This document shows, piece after piece, positions 15,326-22,910 of a stretch of DNA of 48,061 nucleotides. Under the pieces are notes generated by a model. It did not search any database, was not told the origin of the DNA, and was given only the letters and a program-made list of their open reading frames with translations. Source of the stretch: Clostridia bacterium (GTDB lineage Bacteria > Bacillota > Clostridia > Christensenellales > Borkfalkiaceae); contig JAFQEM010000012.1 of NCBI GenBank assembly GCA_017399035.1, positions 1 to 48,061 on the forward strand. Direction: 5' to 3'. The position numbers and the translations under genes are program-made. The number at the start of each line of letters is the position of its first letter. Positions within the stretch are counted from its first letter, which is position 1.

Positions 15326-16173
15326 ATAATATAAGTATGAAAGTAAACGCAGACGATTTAATTTTAAGTGCGCTTAAAGAAGATATTACTAGCGAAGATA
15401 TAACCACAAATTCAGTTATGCCCAACTATCAACTTGGAGAAGTTGAACTTATTTGCAAACAAGACGGCGTTATTGCAGGGCTTGACGTTTTTAAAAGAGT
15501 TTTTGAACTTTTAGATAAACAAACTTACACAGAGTTTTACGTTGCTGACGGAAACGAAGTAAAAAAAGGTCAAAAAATAGGGCTTGTTCGTGGCGATATA
15601 AGGGTATTGCTTTCAGGCGAAAGAACTGCGCTTAACTATTTGCAAAGAATGAGTGGCATTGCAACTTATACACGTTCTATCGTTAAACTTCTTGAAGGCA
15701 GTAAGACTAAACTTCTTGACACTAGAAAGACCACGCCTAATATGAGAGTGTTTGAAAAATATGCAGTTAAAGTGGGTGGTGGCTGTAACCACAGATATAA
15801 TTTAAGCGACGGCATTTTGCTTAAAGATAATCACATAGGGGCTGCCGGCGGTGTAAAACAGGCAATTAAAATGGCTAAAGAATATGCGCCGTTCGTTAGA
15901 AAAATAGAAGTTGAAGTTGAAAATCTTGATATGCTTAAAGAGGCTTTAGAGGCTGGCGCAGATATTATAATGCTTGACAATATGAGCGTTGAAGATATGA
16001 AAACAGCGGTTAGCCTTACAAAGGGAAAAGCAGAAACAGAATGTAGTGGAAACGTTACTAAAGAAAACGTTGCAAAACTTGTTGATATAGGTGTAGATTA
16101 TATCTCTAGCGGTGCGCTAACTCACTCTTCACCGATATTAGATTTATCACTTAAAAATTTACATGCAATTTAA
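15322..16173 (+). CDS. nadC: Nicotinate-nucleotide pyrophosphorylase (quinolinate phosphoribosyltransferase)
   Basis: Converts quinolinate and PRPP to nicotinate mononucleotide, CO2 and pyrophosphate. The 283-residue protein shows LALKEDI-like LSALKEDITSEDITT at the N-terminus, SGERTALNYLQRMSGIAT, DTRKTTPNMRVFEKYAVKVGGGCNHR (in parts), DGILLKDNHI, EVEVENLDML, ADIIMLDNMS and GVDYISSGALTHS. All catalytic Arg/Lys/His contexts look intact. Its ATG overlaps the nadB stop (ATGA). Confidence 0.96.
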   Translation: MNNISMKVNADDLILSALKEDITSEDITTNSVMPNYQLGEVELICKQDGVIAGLDVFKRVFELLDKQTYTEFYVADGNEVKKGQKIGLVRGDIRVLLSGERTALNYLQRMSGIATYTRSIVKLLEGSKTKLLDTRKTTPNMRVFEKYAVKVGGGCNHRYNLSDGILLKDNHIGAAGGVKQAIKMAKEYAPFVRKIEVEVENLDMLKEALEAGADIIMLDNMSVEDMKTAVSLTKGKAETECSGNVTKENVAKLVDIGVDYISSGALTHSSPILDLSLKNLHAI

Positions 16174-16190
16174 CGTTTAGGGGGGAATAA

Positions 16191-16703
16191 ATGAACGCGG
16201 AAGAAAGAAGAAAAGAGATAGCCTTGTTTCTTTTGTCGCAAAACAAACCTGTACCCGGTGCAATGCTTGCAGAACAATTTAAGGTTTCAAGGCAGATAAT
16301 CGTTCAAGACGTGTCGAGTTTAAAAGATAGTGGATATGAAGTTTTATCAACCCACTACGGATATTTGTTAAAACAATCGCCATACGTAGAAAAAGTGTTT
16401 AAGTTTAAGCACGAAAAAGAGCAAACGGAAGATGAACTAACAACCGTTGTAGATTTGGGCGGTATAGTGGTAGACGTTTTTGTTTGGCACAAAGTTTACG
16501 GCAAGGTAAGGGCAGAACTCAATATATATTCTAAATACCACGTTAAAAAGTTTATGGACGGGGTAAGAAGTGGAAAATCAACCGAACTTATGGATATAAC
16601 GGGTGGTTATCATTATCACACCGTGCGCGCAGAATCAAAAGAGATTTTAGATTTGATAGAGAAAGAGTTAAATAAAAAAGGGTTTATAATGCCAGAAGAT
16701 TAA
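16191..16703 (+). CDS. niaR: NiaR (YrxA) nicotinate-responsive repressor
   Basis: A 170-residue regulator with an N-terminal winged helix (residues about 5-60: RRKEIALFLLSQNKPVPGAMLAEQF, VSRQIIVQDVSSLKDSGYEVLST) and a C-terminal 3H domain named for its three conserved histidines, which bind metal and nicotinic acid: here H at VWHKVYG, H at KYHVKKF and the GGYHYHTV pair. NiaR represses NAD synthesis genes when nicotinate is available. Its place at the end of the nad operon fits autoregulation of this unit. RBS GGGGG 6 nt before the ATG. Confidence 0.92.
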   Translation: MNAEERRKEIALFLLSQNKPVPGAMLAEQFKVSRQIIVQDVSSLKDSGYEVLSTHYGYLLKQSPYVEKVFKFKHEKEQTEDELTTVVDLGGIVVDVFVWHKVYGKVRAELNIYSKYHVKKFMDGVRSGKSTELMDITGGYHYHTVRAESKEILDLIEKELNKKGFIMPED

Positions 16704-16710
16704 AACTAAA

Positions 16711-16747
16711 AAACCACGGCAAAAGTTTTGCCGTGGTTGAATTTTTT
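16711..16747. terminator. Bidirectional terminator after niaR
   Basis: AACCACGGCAAAA pairs with TTTTGCCGTGGTT, with A-rich left and T-rich right flanks, between converging genes. Confidence 0.88.
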
Positions 16748-17525
16748 AAACTACTCTGCGTGAAGTTATATAATAATTCCATCTAGTTGAAGAAATAGGC
16801 TCAATAACGGCGTGGTCGCTTGCGGTGTGTAAAATATAATTGTTGCCAAAATATATCGCCACGTGTCCTATTCGTTCGGCGCCAACGTTGTTTTTTCTTG
16901 ACTGGTTGGTGAAGAACATAAGGTCGCCACGTTTAAGGTCGTTTAGCGCAACTTCTTTGCCGTTATATACTTGGGTGCGTGTAGTTAGGTCTAAAACAAC
17001 AGAGTTTGACAAAAAATAAACGTATTGCGTAAAAGCAGAACAGTCAAATTCGCCAGACTTAAAGTTGGCGTTTAACTTGCCGTTGCCCCAGTGATAACGT
17101 TCACTACCCCAAACGTAAGGATAGCCTAGTAAAGAACAACCTAAATCAATAGCCTTTTCAACCTCTTCGCTTGCATAATCTATTTCCATAACCGAACAAT
17201 AGTCTTTGTAAACGAAAGCGGTTTTTTCTTTATATACGGTTTGATAAAATTCCCCTTTTTCATCTATAATTAAAACTGCGTCGTTTTTATCAAGGTTACC
17301 CAAAACTTGTGAAGTTGTGTTTGCGCTTGTCCTTAATCGTAAGCCGTTCACGTTAGAAACGGCGTATTTTTTCTTGCGGTCTTGTTGCGTGTCATCTTCA
17401 GTTTCAACTTCGTCTGTAATTTGGTCAAAGGCGGGCAGTTTAATTTGCTCGTCGTTTTTGTTTGCAGAACAACCGCAAAATGAAAGTGTTAAAACCAACA
17501 AAAATAATACAATAAATCTTTTCAC
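16746..17525 (-). CDS. SH3 and NlpC/P60 cell wall lipoprotein
   Basis: A predicted wall hydrolase of 259 residues: lipoprotein signal MKRFIVLFLLVLTLSFCGCSA, a bacterial SH3 domain (about residues 60-115, NGLRLRTSANTTSQVLGNL), and an NlpC/P60 endopeptidase domain (about 125-259). The catalytic Cys is in FDCSAFTQYVYF, the His in GHVAIYFGNNYILHTASD. GYPYVWGSERYHWG is the usual lead-in. It should cut peptide bonds in peptidoglycan outside the membrane. The open frame extends to a TTG at 17552, but that lies between promoter boxes. The GTG at 17523-17525 gives a perfect signal peptide and sits 6 nt after TATAAT, so a leaderless mRNA is likely. Confidence 0.85.
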   Translation of the reverse strand: MKRFIVLFLLVLTLSFCGCSANKNDEQIKLPAFDQITDEVETEDDTQQDRKKKYAVSNVNGLRLRTSANTTSQVLGNLDKNDAVLIIDEKGEFYQTVYKEKTAFVYKDYCSVMEIDYASEEVEKAIDLGCSLLGYPYVWGSERYHWGNGKLNANFKSGEFDCSAFTQYVYFLSNSVVLDLTTRTQVYNGKEVALNDLKRGDLMFFTNQSRKNNVGAERIGHVAIYFGNNYILHTASDHAVIEPISSTRWNYYITSRRVV

Positions 17526-17531
17526 AATTAT

Positions 17532-17560
17532 ATTATAATTGCTAAAAGCCAAACTGTCAA
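17532..17560 (-). promoter_or_regulatory. Consensus promoter directly before the NlpC/P60 start codon
   Basis: On the minus strand TTGACA (17560-17555), 17 bp and TATAAT (17537-17532), both perfect consensus. Six bases separate the -10 from the GTG start, so transcription should begin on or next to the start codon. Confidence 0.82.
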
Positions 17561-17583
17561 TAGGGGATTTTTGGTAAAAATTT

Positions 17584-17620
17584 AACCCCGTCTGCGAAAT
17601 TTTCGCCGACGGGGTTTTGC
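17584..17620 (-). terminator. Terminator of the P-type ATPase gene
   Basis: AACCCCGTC pairs with GACGGGGTT, with an inner GCGAA/TTCGC stem, just past the ATPase stop. T-rich tail on the minus strand. Confidence 0.75.
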
Positions 17621-17649
17621 ATCTAAAAGTATATAACGGTTATTAAATT

Positions 17650-20346
17650 TTAGTTATTTTCCGTATGTCCGTGGTGTTTAATTAAACCAAGCGCTTTAGA
17701 AATTTCCATAACGAGTATGGGGAAGAGTGAAAGTCCAAGACCAACTAGATATAACCACCAGTCAACGTACATCATTCCGAATACGCCGTTTACGCCAGGG
17801 ATAAACAAAACGACAGCCGTAAGCGCAGAGCAGATAAGGAAAGAGAAGTTCATTGTTGCGTTAGAGAAGAAACCTATCTTAAATAGTGAGTGTGAAGAAC
17901 GCATATTGAGTGCTTGAACAAGTTGGCTCATAGCAAGAACCATAAACGCCATAGTGCTACCAGCCTCGTGGTTGAGCGCGCCCGTAGTTGGGTCTTTCAT
18001 AACTATTGCGCCTAAAACGTAACCTGCAAGTGTAGTTAGCGTAAGCAGAACGCCGTTCAATATTATCTTAACGCCTAAACCGTGAGCAAACAAACTTTCT
18101 TTTTTAGGCTTGGGTTTTTTGAACATAACGTCGTTTTCAACAGCCTCTTTACCAAGCGCTATTGCTGGCAGTGAGTCGGTAACAAGGTTAATCCAAAGAA
18201 GTTGAATAGGAATAAACGGATTTCCTAGCCCTGCAATATATCCTAAAATTACGGTAGAAATAAATACTACTAAAACTTCTGCAAGGTTGGTTGAAAGTAA
18301 AAATCCTACAACCTTTTTAATGTTTTCAAATATTCCACGGCCTTCTTTAACTGCGTCAACTATGGTTGCAAAGTTGTCGTCGGTAAGTGTCATATCTGCC
18401 GCGCCTTTTGCAACGTCTGTTCCCGTGATACCCATTGCGCAACCGATATCCGCCGCCTTTAATGCAGGTGCGTCGTTTACGCCGTCGCCCGTCATAGAAA
18501 CAACTTCGCCCTTTTTCTGCCAAGCCTTTACAATTCTAATTTTGTTTTCGGGTGAAACACGCGCGTAAACGGATATGTTTCTAACTTCAGCGTCTAACTG
18601 TTCGTCGCTCATTTCGTCAAGTTGTGCGCCAGTTATAGCCTTGTCGCCGTCAACGTAGATGCCAAGTTCTTTTGCAATGGCGGTTGCGGTTACTATGTGG
18701 TCGCCCGTAATCATAACGGGTTTAATACCTGCTTTACGGCAAGTTGCAACTGCAACTTTGCACTCGGGTCTAGGCGGGTCAATCATACCAACCAAACCAA
18801 CGAACGTAAGTCCGTTTTCAAGTTGTTCAAAAGAGGGATTTTCAGGCACTTCTTCAAGTTCTTTATAAGCAACTGCAAGCACGCGTAGAGCGTTAGAACT
18901 CATTTCGTCGCAAGCAATTCTTGCCTTTTCCACGTCGCCTTTAATCGTTCTCTTTGCAATAACGTCAAACGCGCCTTTAACTATTGCAACGGGTTTTCCG
19001 TCAATTAAATTTACCGTAGTCATAAGTTTGCGGTCAGAGTCAAAGGGAAGTTCAGCCTTTCTTGGGCTTTGAGCGTTCAATTCGTCTTGAACACCGCCAG
19101 CCTTATGCGCCGCGAGAACGATAGCCGTTTCGGTGGGGTCGCCAAGGTGTTTTTCTGCACCGTTTTCAAACACTACTTTACCGTCAGAGCAAAGCGAACC
19201 GAAACATAACATTTTGTAAGTTTCGCCGTCAGCCGTGCCTTTAAAGTCTATAATCTCTTCGCCGTCAACGTAAGTTTTAACAAGCGTCATTCTGTTTTGT
19301 GTTAAAGTTCCGGTTTTGTCAGAACATATTACAGACGCGCTACCAAGCGTTTCAACTGCGGGCAATCTTCTAATAATAGCGTTTCTCTTAACCATGCGTT
19401 GCACGCCGATAGAAAGAACTATGGTTACAACTGCGGGCAAACCTTCGGGGATAGCAGACACCGCTAAAGATATAGCCGACATAAATCCGTTGATAACGTT
19501 GTCAAAGTCAAAGCCGTCTCTTAAGAGTTGAACGCCAAACATTACGAAACAAATTCCTAAAACAAGGAAACCTAACATTTCGCCAAGTTTAGCAAGTTTT
19601 TCTTGCAAGGGGGTTTTGCTCTCTTCTTCGTTTGCTAAAATACCTGCAATTTTACCCATTTCGGTGTCCATACCAGTTGCAGTTACAACGGCAATAGCTG
19701 TTCCGTAAGTGATAGAACAACCAGAGAAAACCATATTAGTCCTATCGCCGATAGGCGCTTTTTCTTTTACTTCAGCATCTGCAAACTTTTCTGACGGAAC
19801 TGATTCGCCAGTGAGCGCAGATTCTTCACTCTTTAGGTTTACGCTCTTTATAAGTCTTGCATCGGCAGGAACAAAGTCGCCTGCTTCAAGTTTAATAATA
19901 TCACCAGGAACTAGTTCTGAAGACATTATAATTTTTTCCGTGCCGTTTCTAATAACTCGTGCGTGCGGGGCAGACATATTTTTTAGCGCATCTAACGCCT
20001 TTTCTGCCTTACTTTCTTGAGCAACGCCCATAATGGCGTTTATCAAAACGATTGCGAGAATGAGAAAGGGTTCAACCATTTCAACAACGTCTAAATGATT
20101 GTTTGCAACTGCGTTATAGATTGCAATGCCCAAAGAAACAGCGGCTGCAATAAGTAAAATTATAATCATTGCGTCCTTAAACTGTTCAAAGAAACGTTGC
20201 AATAGCGTCTTTTTCTTTTTCTCTTTGAGTTTGTTTTCTCCAAACTTCTCTTTGCGCTCAGCAACTTGAGCGTCGCTTAAGCCTTTCACTACGTCCGTTT
20301 GAAGTTCAGTTAAAACTTGTTCTTGACTTGTGCTGTGAGGTATCAA
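17650..20346 (-). CDS. P-type cation ATPase (Ca2+/Mn2+ type, P2)
   Basis: An 898-residue ion pump with ten membrane segments. In order: cation N-domain (residues about 5-60), actuator loop with LTGESVPSEK, M4 with VSAIPEGLPAVVTI, phosphorylation site CSDKTGTLTQN (Asp about 343), KGAFDVI in the nucleotide domain, TGDHIVTATAIA, MTGDGVNDAPALKAADIG, and M6 LLWINLVTDSLPAIALG. By sequence it resembles the SERCA/PMCA-like bacterial Ca2+ ATPases. The yybP-ykoY riboswitch in its leader points to Mn2+ instead, as shown for the Lactococcus yoaB ATPase. RBS AAGGAGA. Single-gene unit. Confidence 0.93.
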   Translation of the reverse strand: MIPHSTSQEQVLTELQTDVVKGLSDAQVAERKEKFGENKLKEKKKKTLLQRFFEQFKDAMIIILLIAAAVSLGIAIYNAVANNHLDVVEMVEPFLILAIVLINAIMGVAQESKAEKALDALKNMSAPHARVIRNGTEKIIMSSELVPGDIIKLEAGDFVPADARLIKSVNLKSEESALTGESVPSEKFADAEVKEKAPIGDRTNMVFSGCSITYGTAIAVVTATGMDTEMGKIAGILANEEESKTPLQEKLAKLGEMLGFLVLGICFVMFGVQLLRDGFDFDNVINGFMSAISLAVSAIPEGLPAVVTIVLSIGVQRMVKRNAIIRRLPAVETLGSASVICSDKTGTLTQNRMTLVKTYVDGEEIIDFKGTADGETYKMLCFGSLCSDGKVVFENGAEKHLGDPTETAIVLAAHKAGGVQDELNAQSPRKAELPFDSDRKLMTTVNLIDGKPVAIVKGAFDVIAKRTIKGDVEKARIACDEMSSNALRVLAVAYKELEEVPENPSFEQLENGLTFVGLVGMIDPPRPECKVAVATCRKAGIKPVMITGDHIVTATAIAKELGIYVDGDKAITGAQLDEMSDEQLDAEVRNISVYARVSPENKIRIVKAWQKKGEVVSMTGDGVNDAPALKAADIGCAMGITGTDVAKGAADMTLTDDNFATIVDAVKEGRGIFENIKKVVGFLLSTNLAEVLVVFISTVILGYIAGLGNPFIPIQLLWINLVTDSLPAIALGKEAVENDVMFKKPKPKKESLFAHGLGVKIILNGVLLTLTTLAGYVLGAIVMKDPTTGALNHEAGSTMAFMVLAMSQLVQALNMRSSHSLFKIGFFSNATMNFSFLICSALTAVVLFIPGVNGVFGMMYVDWWLYLVGLGLSLFPILVMEISKALGLIKHHGHTENN

Positions 20347-20450
20347 TTTTTTATCTCCTTATATATAATTTTATATATTGTTTAGCAAATTATAACAATT
20401 TGTAATAATTATTGTCAACAATGTTAATAATTTTATTTAATTTTTTGTTA

Positions 20451-20490
20451 ATAAAAAAATCCAAATATAACGTTTGGCTATATTTGGATT
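20451..20490 (-). terminator. Riboswitch-controlled terminator upstream of the ATPase
   Basis: AATCCAAATATA pairs with TATATTTGGATT (20458-20469 with 20479-20490) and is followed on the minus strand by seven T. The loop-proximal TATAGCC (minus, 20482-20476) can instead pair with GGCTATA (minus, 20520-20514) just after the aptamer, which would open the terminator. This is the expected layout of a transcriptional on-switch. Confidence 0.82.
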
Positions 20491-20532
20491 ATAATTCTAA
20501 AATAGAAACTCCGTATAGCCAAAAAAGTTATA

Positions 20533-20616
20533 CGCAAGTCTCGTAAATTAAAACAAGCCAGACCGACGGGCCATGATGTTGACTTGTTCCGTTTACACGG
20601 TTACTACTCCCTCACG
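20533..20616 (-). promoter_or_regulatory. yybP-ykoY (Mn2+) riboswitch aptamer
   Basis: On the minus strand: CGTGAG (20616-20611), then GGAGTAG, a CCG/CGG hairpin, AACAAG...CTTGTT enclosing GTCAACATCATGG and GGTCTGG, then ACGAGA and CTTGCG (20538-20533), which pairs with CGTGAG. The GGAGTAG and CGAGA loops are the conserved Mn2+ site of this class. The target downstream is a P-type ATPase, a known kind of client. Confidence 0.88.
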
Positions 20617-20626
20617 GATTAGTTTT

Positions 20627-20655
20627 ATTCTACCATTTGTCTTTTATTTTGTCAA
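20627..20655 (-). promoter_or_regulatory. Promoter of the riboswitch-ATPase unit
   Basis: Minus-strand TTGACA (20655-20650), 17 bp, TAGAAT (20632-20627). The start near 20620 falls just before the aptamer. The remaining leader between the terminator and the ATPase ATG (20347-20450) shows no gene. Confidence 0.8.
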
Positions 20656-20699
20656 CTGTTTTTTAATCAATATTTTTTTATAAACCCCCTATAATTCGA

Positions 20700-20728
20700 T
20701 TGACAATAAGCGCTTGCGGTATTATAAT
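20700..20728 (+). promoter_or_regulatory. Consensus promoter of the isc operon
   Basis: TTGACA (20700-20705), 17 bp, TATAAT (20723-20728), both perfect. It is divergent from the ATPase promoter. Confidence 0.85.
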
Positions 20729-20729
20729 A

Positions 20730-20758
20730 CTAATTGCAACTAAAATGGTTGCAATTAG
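20730..20758 (+). promoter_or_regulatory. Candidate IscR operator
   Basis: A perfect 11-bp inverted repeat, CTAATTGCAAC / GTTGCAATTAG, separated by 7 bp, sits between the promoter and the iscR start. Its position over the transcription start fits autorepression by the Rrf2-type regulator; it could also form an RNA hairpin. Confidence 0.7.
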
Positions 20759-20765
20759 GTGAGTT

Positions 20766-21167
20766 ATGAAATTATCATCAAAAACCAAATACGGACTTAA
20801 AGCCTGTCATTTTTTAGGAATTAACTATCCTGACAATACGGTGTCTGCAAGCACGCTAGAGAGTTACGTTTCGGTTTCGGGTAAATATCTTGAAAAGATT
20901 ATGCGTATGCTGTCTAGCCGTAACGTTGTTTCGGCAAACCGTGGGGCAAACGGTGGTTATTATTTATCAAGACCACCAAAAGATATTACCATAGGTGAAA
21001 TCGTGCGCGCATTAGAAGACGATATGGAAATTATTGAGTGCGTAAAAGAAGATGGAAAGTGTAAATGTTGCCCGTCAAGCGGTGTTTGGAAACGCTTGCA
21101 TAAGGGTATAAACCAACTGCTCGATTCTATGACGCTAGAGCAAATGATAAAAGGCGAATTGCAATAA
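20766..21167 (+). CDS. iscR: Rrf2/IscR-family iron-sulfur regulator
   Basis: A 133-residue Rrf2 protein: winged helix at the N-terminus (MKLSSKTKYGLKACHFLG, SGKYLEKIMRMLSSRNVV, RGANGGYYLSRPPKDITIGEIVRALE) and a cysteine cluster, ECVKEDGKCKCCPSSGVWKRL, that should hold a [2Fe-2S] cluster as in IscR. It probably senses Fe-S status and represses the isc genes that follow. It heads iscR-nifS-nifU, 15 nt before nifS. RBS AGGTGAG. Confidence 0.9.
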   Translation: MKLSSKTKYGLKACHFLGINYPDNTVSASTLESYVSVSGKYLEKIMRMLSSRNVVSANRGANGGYYLSRPPKDITIGEIVRALEDDMEIIECVKEDGKCKCCPSSGVWKRLHKGINQLLDSMTLEQMIKGELQ

Positions 21168-21182
21168 AAAGGAGCATATAAA

Positions 21183-22370
21183 ATGGAAAATAAACCAGTT
21201 TATTTCGACCACGCGGCTACAACACCTTTGTGCAAAGAGGCGTTAGAAAAAATGTTGCCGTATTTTACAGAAGTTTTCGGCAACCCAAATAGCCAACACG
21301 CATACGGTAGAGAATCTGTTAAGGCTGTTGACGAGGCTAGAGACGTCATTGCAAAAATAATCAACTGCAAACCCAACGAACTTTATTTTACTTCGGGCGG
21401 AACTGAAGGGGATAACTGGGCTCTTCGTGGAATAGCAAACGCTTATAAGTCAAAGGGCAAACACATTATTATAAGCCATATCGAACACGCCGCAATGATT
21501 GTAACGGCAAAGGCTCTTAAAAAAGAGGGTTTTGAAATTGAATATATGAAAGTTGATGAAAACGGTTTCGTTGACCTTGAACACTTAAAGAGTATCGTTC
21601 GAGACGACACTATTTTCGTTGGTTGTATGATGGCTAATAACGAAGTGGGAACTATTGAGCCTATTAAAGAAATAGCAAAAATAGCGCACGAAAAAGGCGC
21701 AGTGGCGTTTACTGACGCAGTTCAGGCGGCGGGCGTTCTTAAAATTGACGTTAAAGATTTGGGCGTTGATATGATGAGTATGAGCGCACATAAAATTTAC
21801 GGACCAAAAGGCGTTGGTGCGCTATATATAAGAAACGGTCTAAAAACGCAAAGCATCATAACTGGTGGGCATCAAGAAAGAATGAAACGTGGCGGAACGA
21901 CCAACGTTGCAGGCATAGTCGGTTTTGCAGAGGCGTTTAAGATTGCAATTAGAGATATTGACAAAAATTTTGAATACGTTTCAAGTTTACGTGATAGATT
22001 TATAGATAGAGTATTAAGCGAAGTTCCGTTTGTAAAACTCAACGGACCAAGAGAAAACAGATTGCCCGCTAATGCAGATTTTTCTTTTAAGTTTATTGAG
22101 GGCGAATCAATATTGTTTAGTTTAGACCTAGCAGGCATTGCCGTTTCTTCTGGTTCGGCTTGTTCGTCAGGTTCGCTAGAACCATCACACGTTTTGCTCG
22201 CGTTGGGCTTGCCCGAAGAACTTGCGCACGGTTCAATTAGATTTTCGTTTGGAAAACACAACACAATGGAAGAAGTTGATTTTGCGGTGGACGTTATAAA
22301 AGAGTCAGTTCAAAGACTGCGTGAAATGTCCCCACTATTTAAAGCAGAAGGAGAAATTAAGTATGTATAA
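21183..22370 (+). CDS. nifS: Cysteine desulfurase (IscS/NifS type)
   Basis: PLP enzyme that takes sulfur from cysteine and passes it as persulfide to the scaffold protein. The 395-residue protein has FDHAATTPLCKEAL, FGNPNSQHAYGR, FTSGGTEGDNWAL, the H of HIEHAAM, DAVQAAGV, the PLP lysine in MSMSAHKIYGPKGVGALY and the mobile catalytic Cys in SSGSACSSGSLEPSHVL. Complete and ordinary. RBS AAGGAG 8 nt upstream. Confidence 0.95.
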   Translation: MENKPVYFDHAATTPLCKEALEKMLPYFTEVFGNPNSQHAYGRESVKAVDEARDVIAKIINCKPNELYFTSGGTEGDNWALRGIANAYKSKGKHIIISHIEHAAMIVTAKALKKEGFEIEYMKVDENGFVDLEHLKSIVRDDTIFVGCMMANNEVGTIEPIKEIAKIAHEKGAVAFTDAVQAAGVLKIDVKDLGVDMMSMSAHKIYGPKGVGALYIRNGLKTQSIITGGHQERMKRGGTTNVAGIVGFAEAFKIAIRDIDKNFEYVSSLRDRFIDRVLSEVPFVKLNGPRENRLPANADFSFKFIEGESILFSLDLAGIAVSSGSACSSGSLEPSHVLLALGLPEELAHGSIRFSFGKHNTMEEVDFAVDVIKESVQRLREMSPLFKAEGEIKYV

Positions 22371-22734
22371 CGAAAAAGTAATGGATGTTTTTAAAAATCC
22401 TAAAAACGTAGGCGAAATTGAAAATCCAGATGGAATAGGTACGGTAGGCAATGCGTCTTGTGGAGATATTATGCAGATATCGTTGCGCATTGAAAACGAA
22501 ATTATAGTGGACGCAAAATTTAAAACTTTTGGTTGCGCAGCAGCAATAGCAACTAGTTCAACTGCAACTGAAATGATAAAAGGTATGACTGTTGAAGAGG
22601 CGCTTAAAGTTACCAACAAAAAGGTTGTTGAAACACTCGGCGGACTTCCTTCTCAAAAACTTCATTGTTCAGTTCTTGCTGAAGAGGCAATAAAAAAAGC
22701 CATTGAAGATTATCAATCAAAGAAAAACGCATAA
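22363..22734 (+). CDS. nifU: Iron-sulfur scaffold protein NifU/IscU
   Basis: A 123-residue scaffold on which Fe-S clusters are assembled. It starts MYNEKVMDVFKNPKNVGEI and keeps the three ligand cysteines: GNASCGDIMQ (with the conserved Asp), KTFGCAAAIATSS and KLHCSVLAEEAI. The start is the ATG at 22363 with AAGGAG upstream; it overlaps the nifS stop by 8 nt. The usual clostridial neighbour mnmA is not in the following position. Confidence 0.94.
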   Translation: MYNEKVMDVFKNPKNVGEIENPDGIGTVGNASCGDIMQISLRIENEIIVDAKFKTFGCAAAIATSSTATEMIKGMTVEEALKVTNKKVVETLGGLPSQKLHCSVLAEEAIKKAIEDYQSKKNA

Positions 22735-22740
22735 ACTTTA

Positions 22741-22884
22741 TTATAAACTTAAAAGAAGATAAATCTTTTACTAACGCAAAATCTTTGTAAAACTATCGTT
22801 TTACTGTAAAAACATAGTTGTTTTTACACTTCTAGTTTGAAACACAGCGAAGTTGTAAACCCTTGCAAGTAAGTTTCCAACTTC
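22741..22884 (+). repeat. Intergenic short-hairpin array, copy 3
   Basis: Follows nifU and precedes the DMT transporter. Modules: TTTTACTAACG...TTTGTAAAACT (shared with 11312-11340), GTAAAAC/GTTTTAC, GTAAAAAC/GTTTTTAC, and GAAGTTG...CAACTTC around GTAAACCCTTGCAAG (22849-22884). Compared with copy 1, AAATTG/CAATTT has become AAGTTG/CAACTT and GCAAAAC/GTTTTGC has become GTAAAAAC/GTTTTTAC, so pairing is kept while sequence changes. Confidence 0.65.
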
Positions 22885-22910
22885 TCGTATTATAGTTTAA
22901 GGAGTTTATC

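Noticed and set aside
17526-17552. TTG start 9 codons upstream for the NlpC/P60 protein.
   Set aside because: It lies between the -35 and -10 boxes of a perfect promoter, so it would not be transcribed from it; the GTG gives a clean lipoprotein signal.
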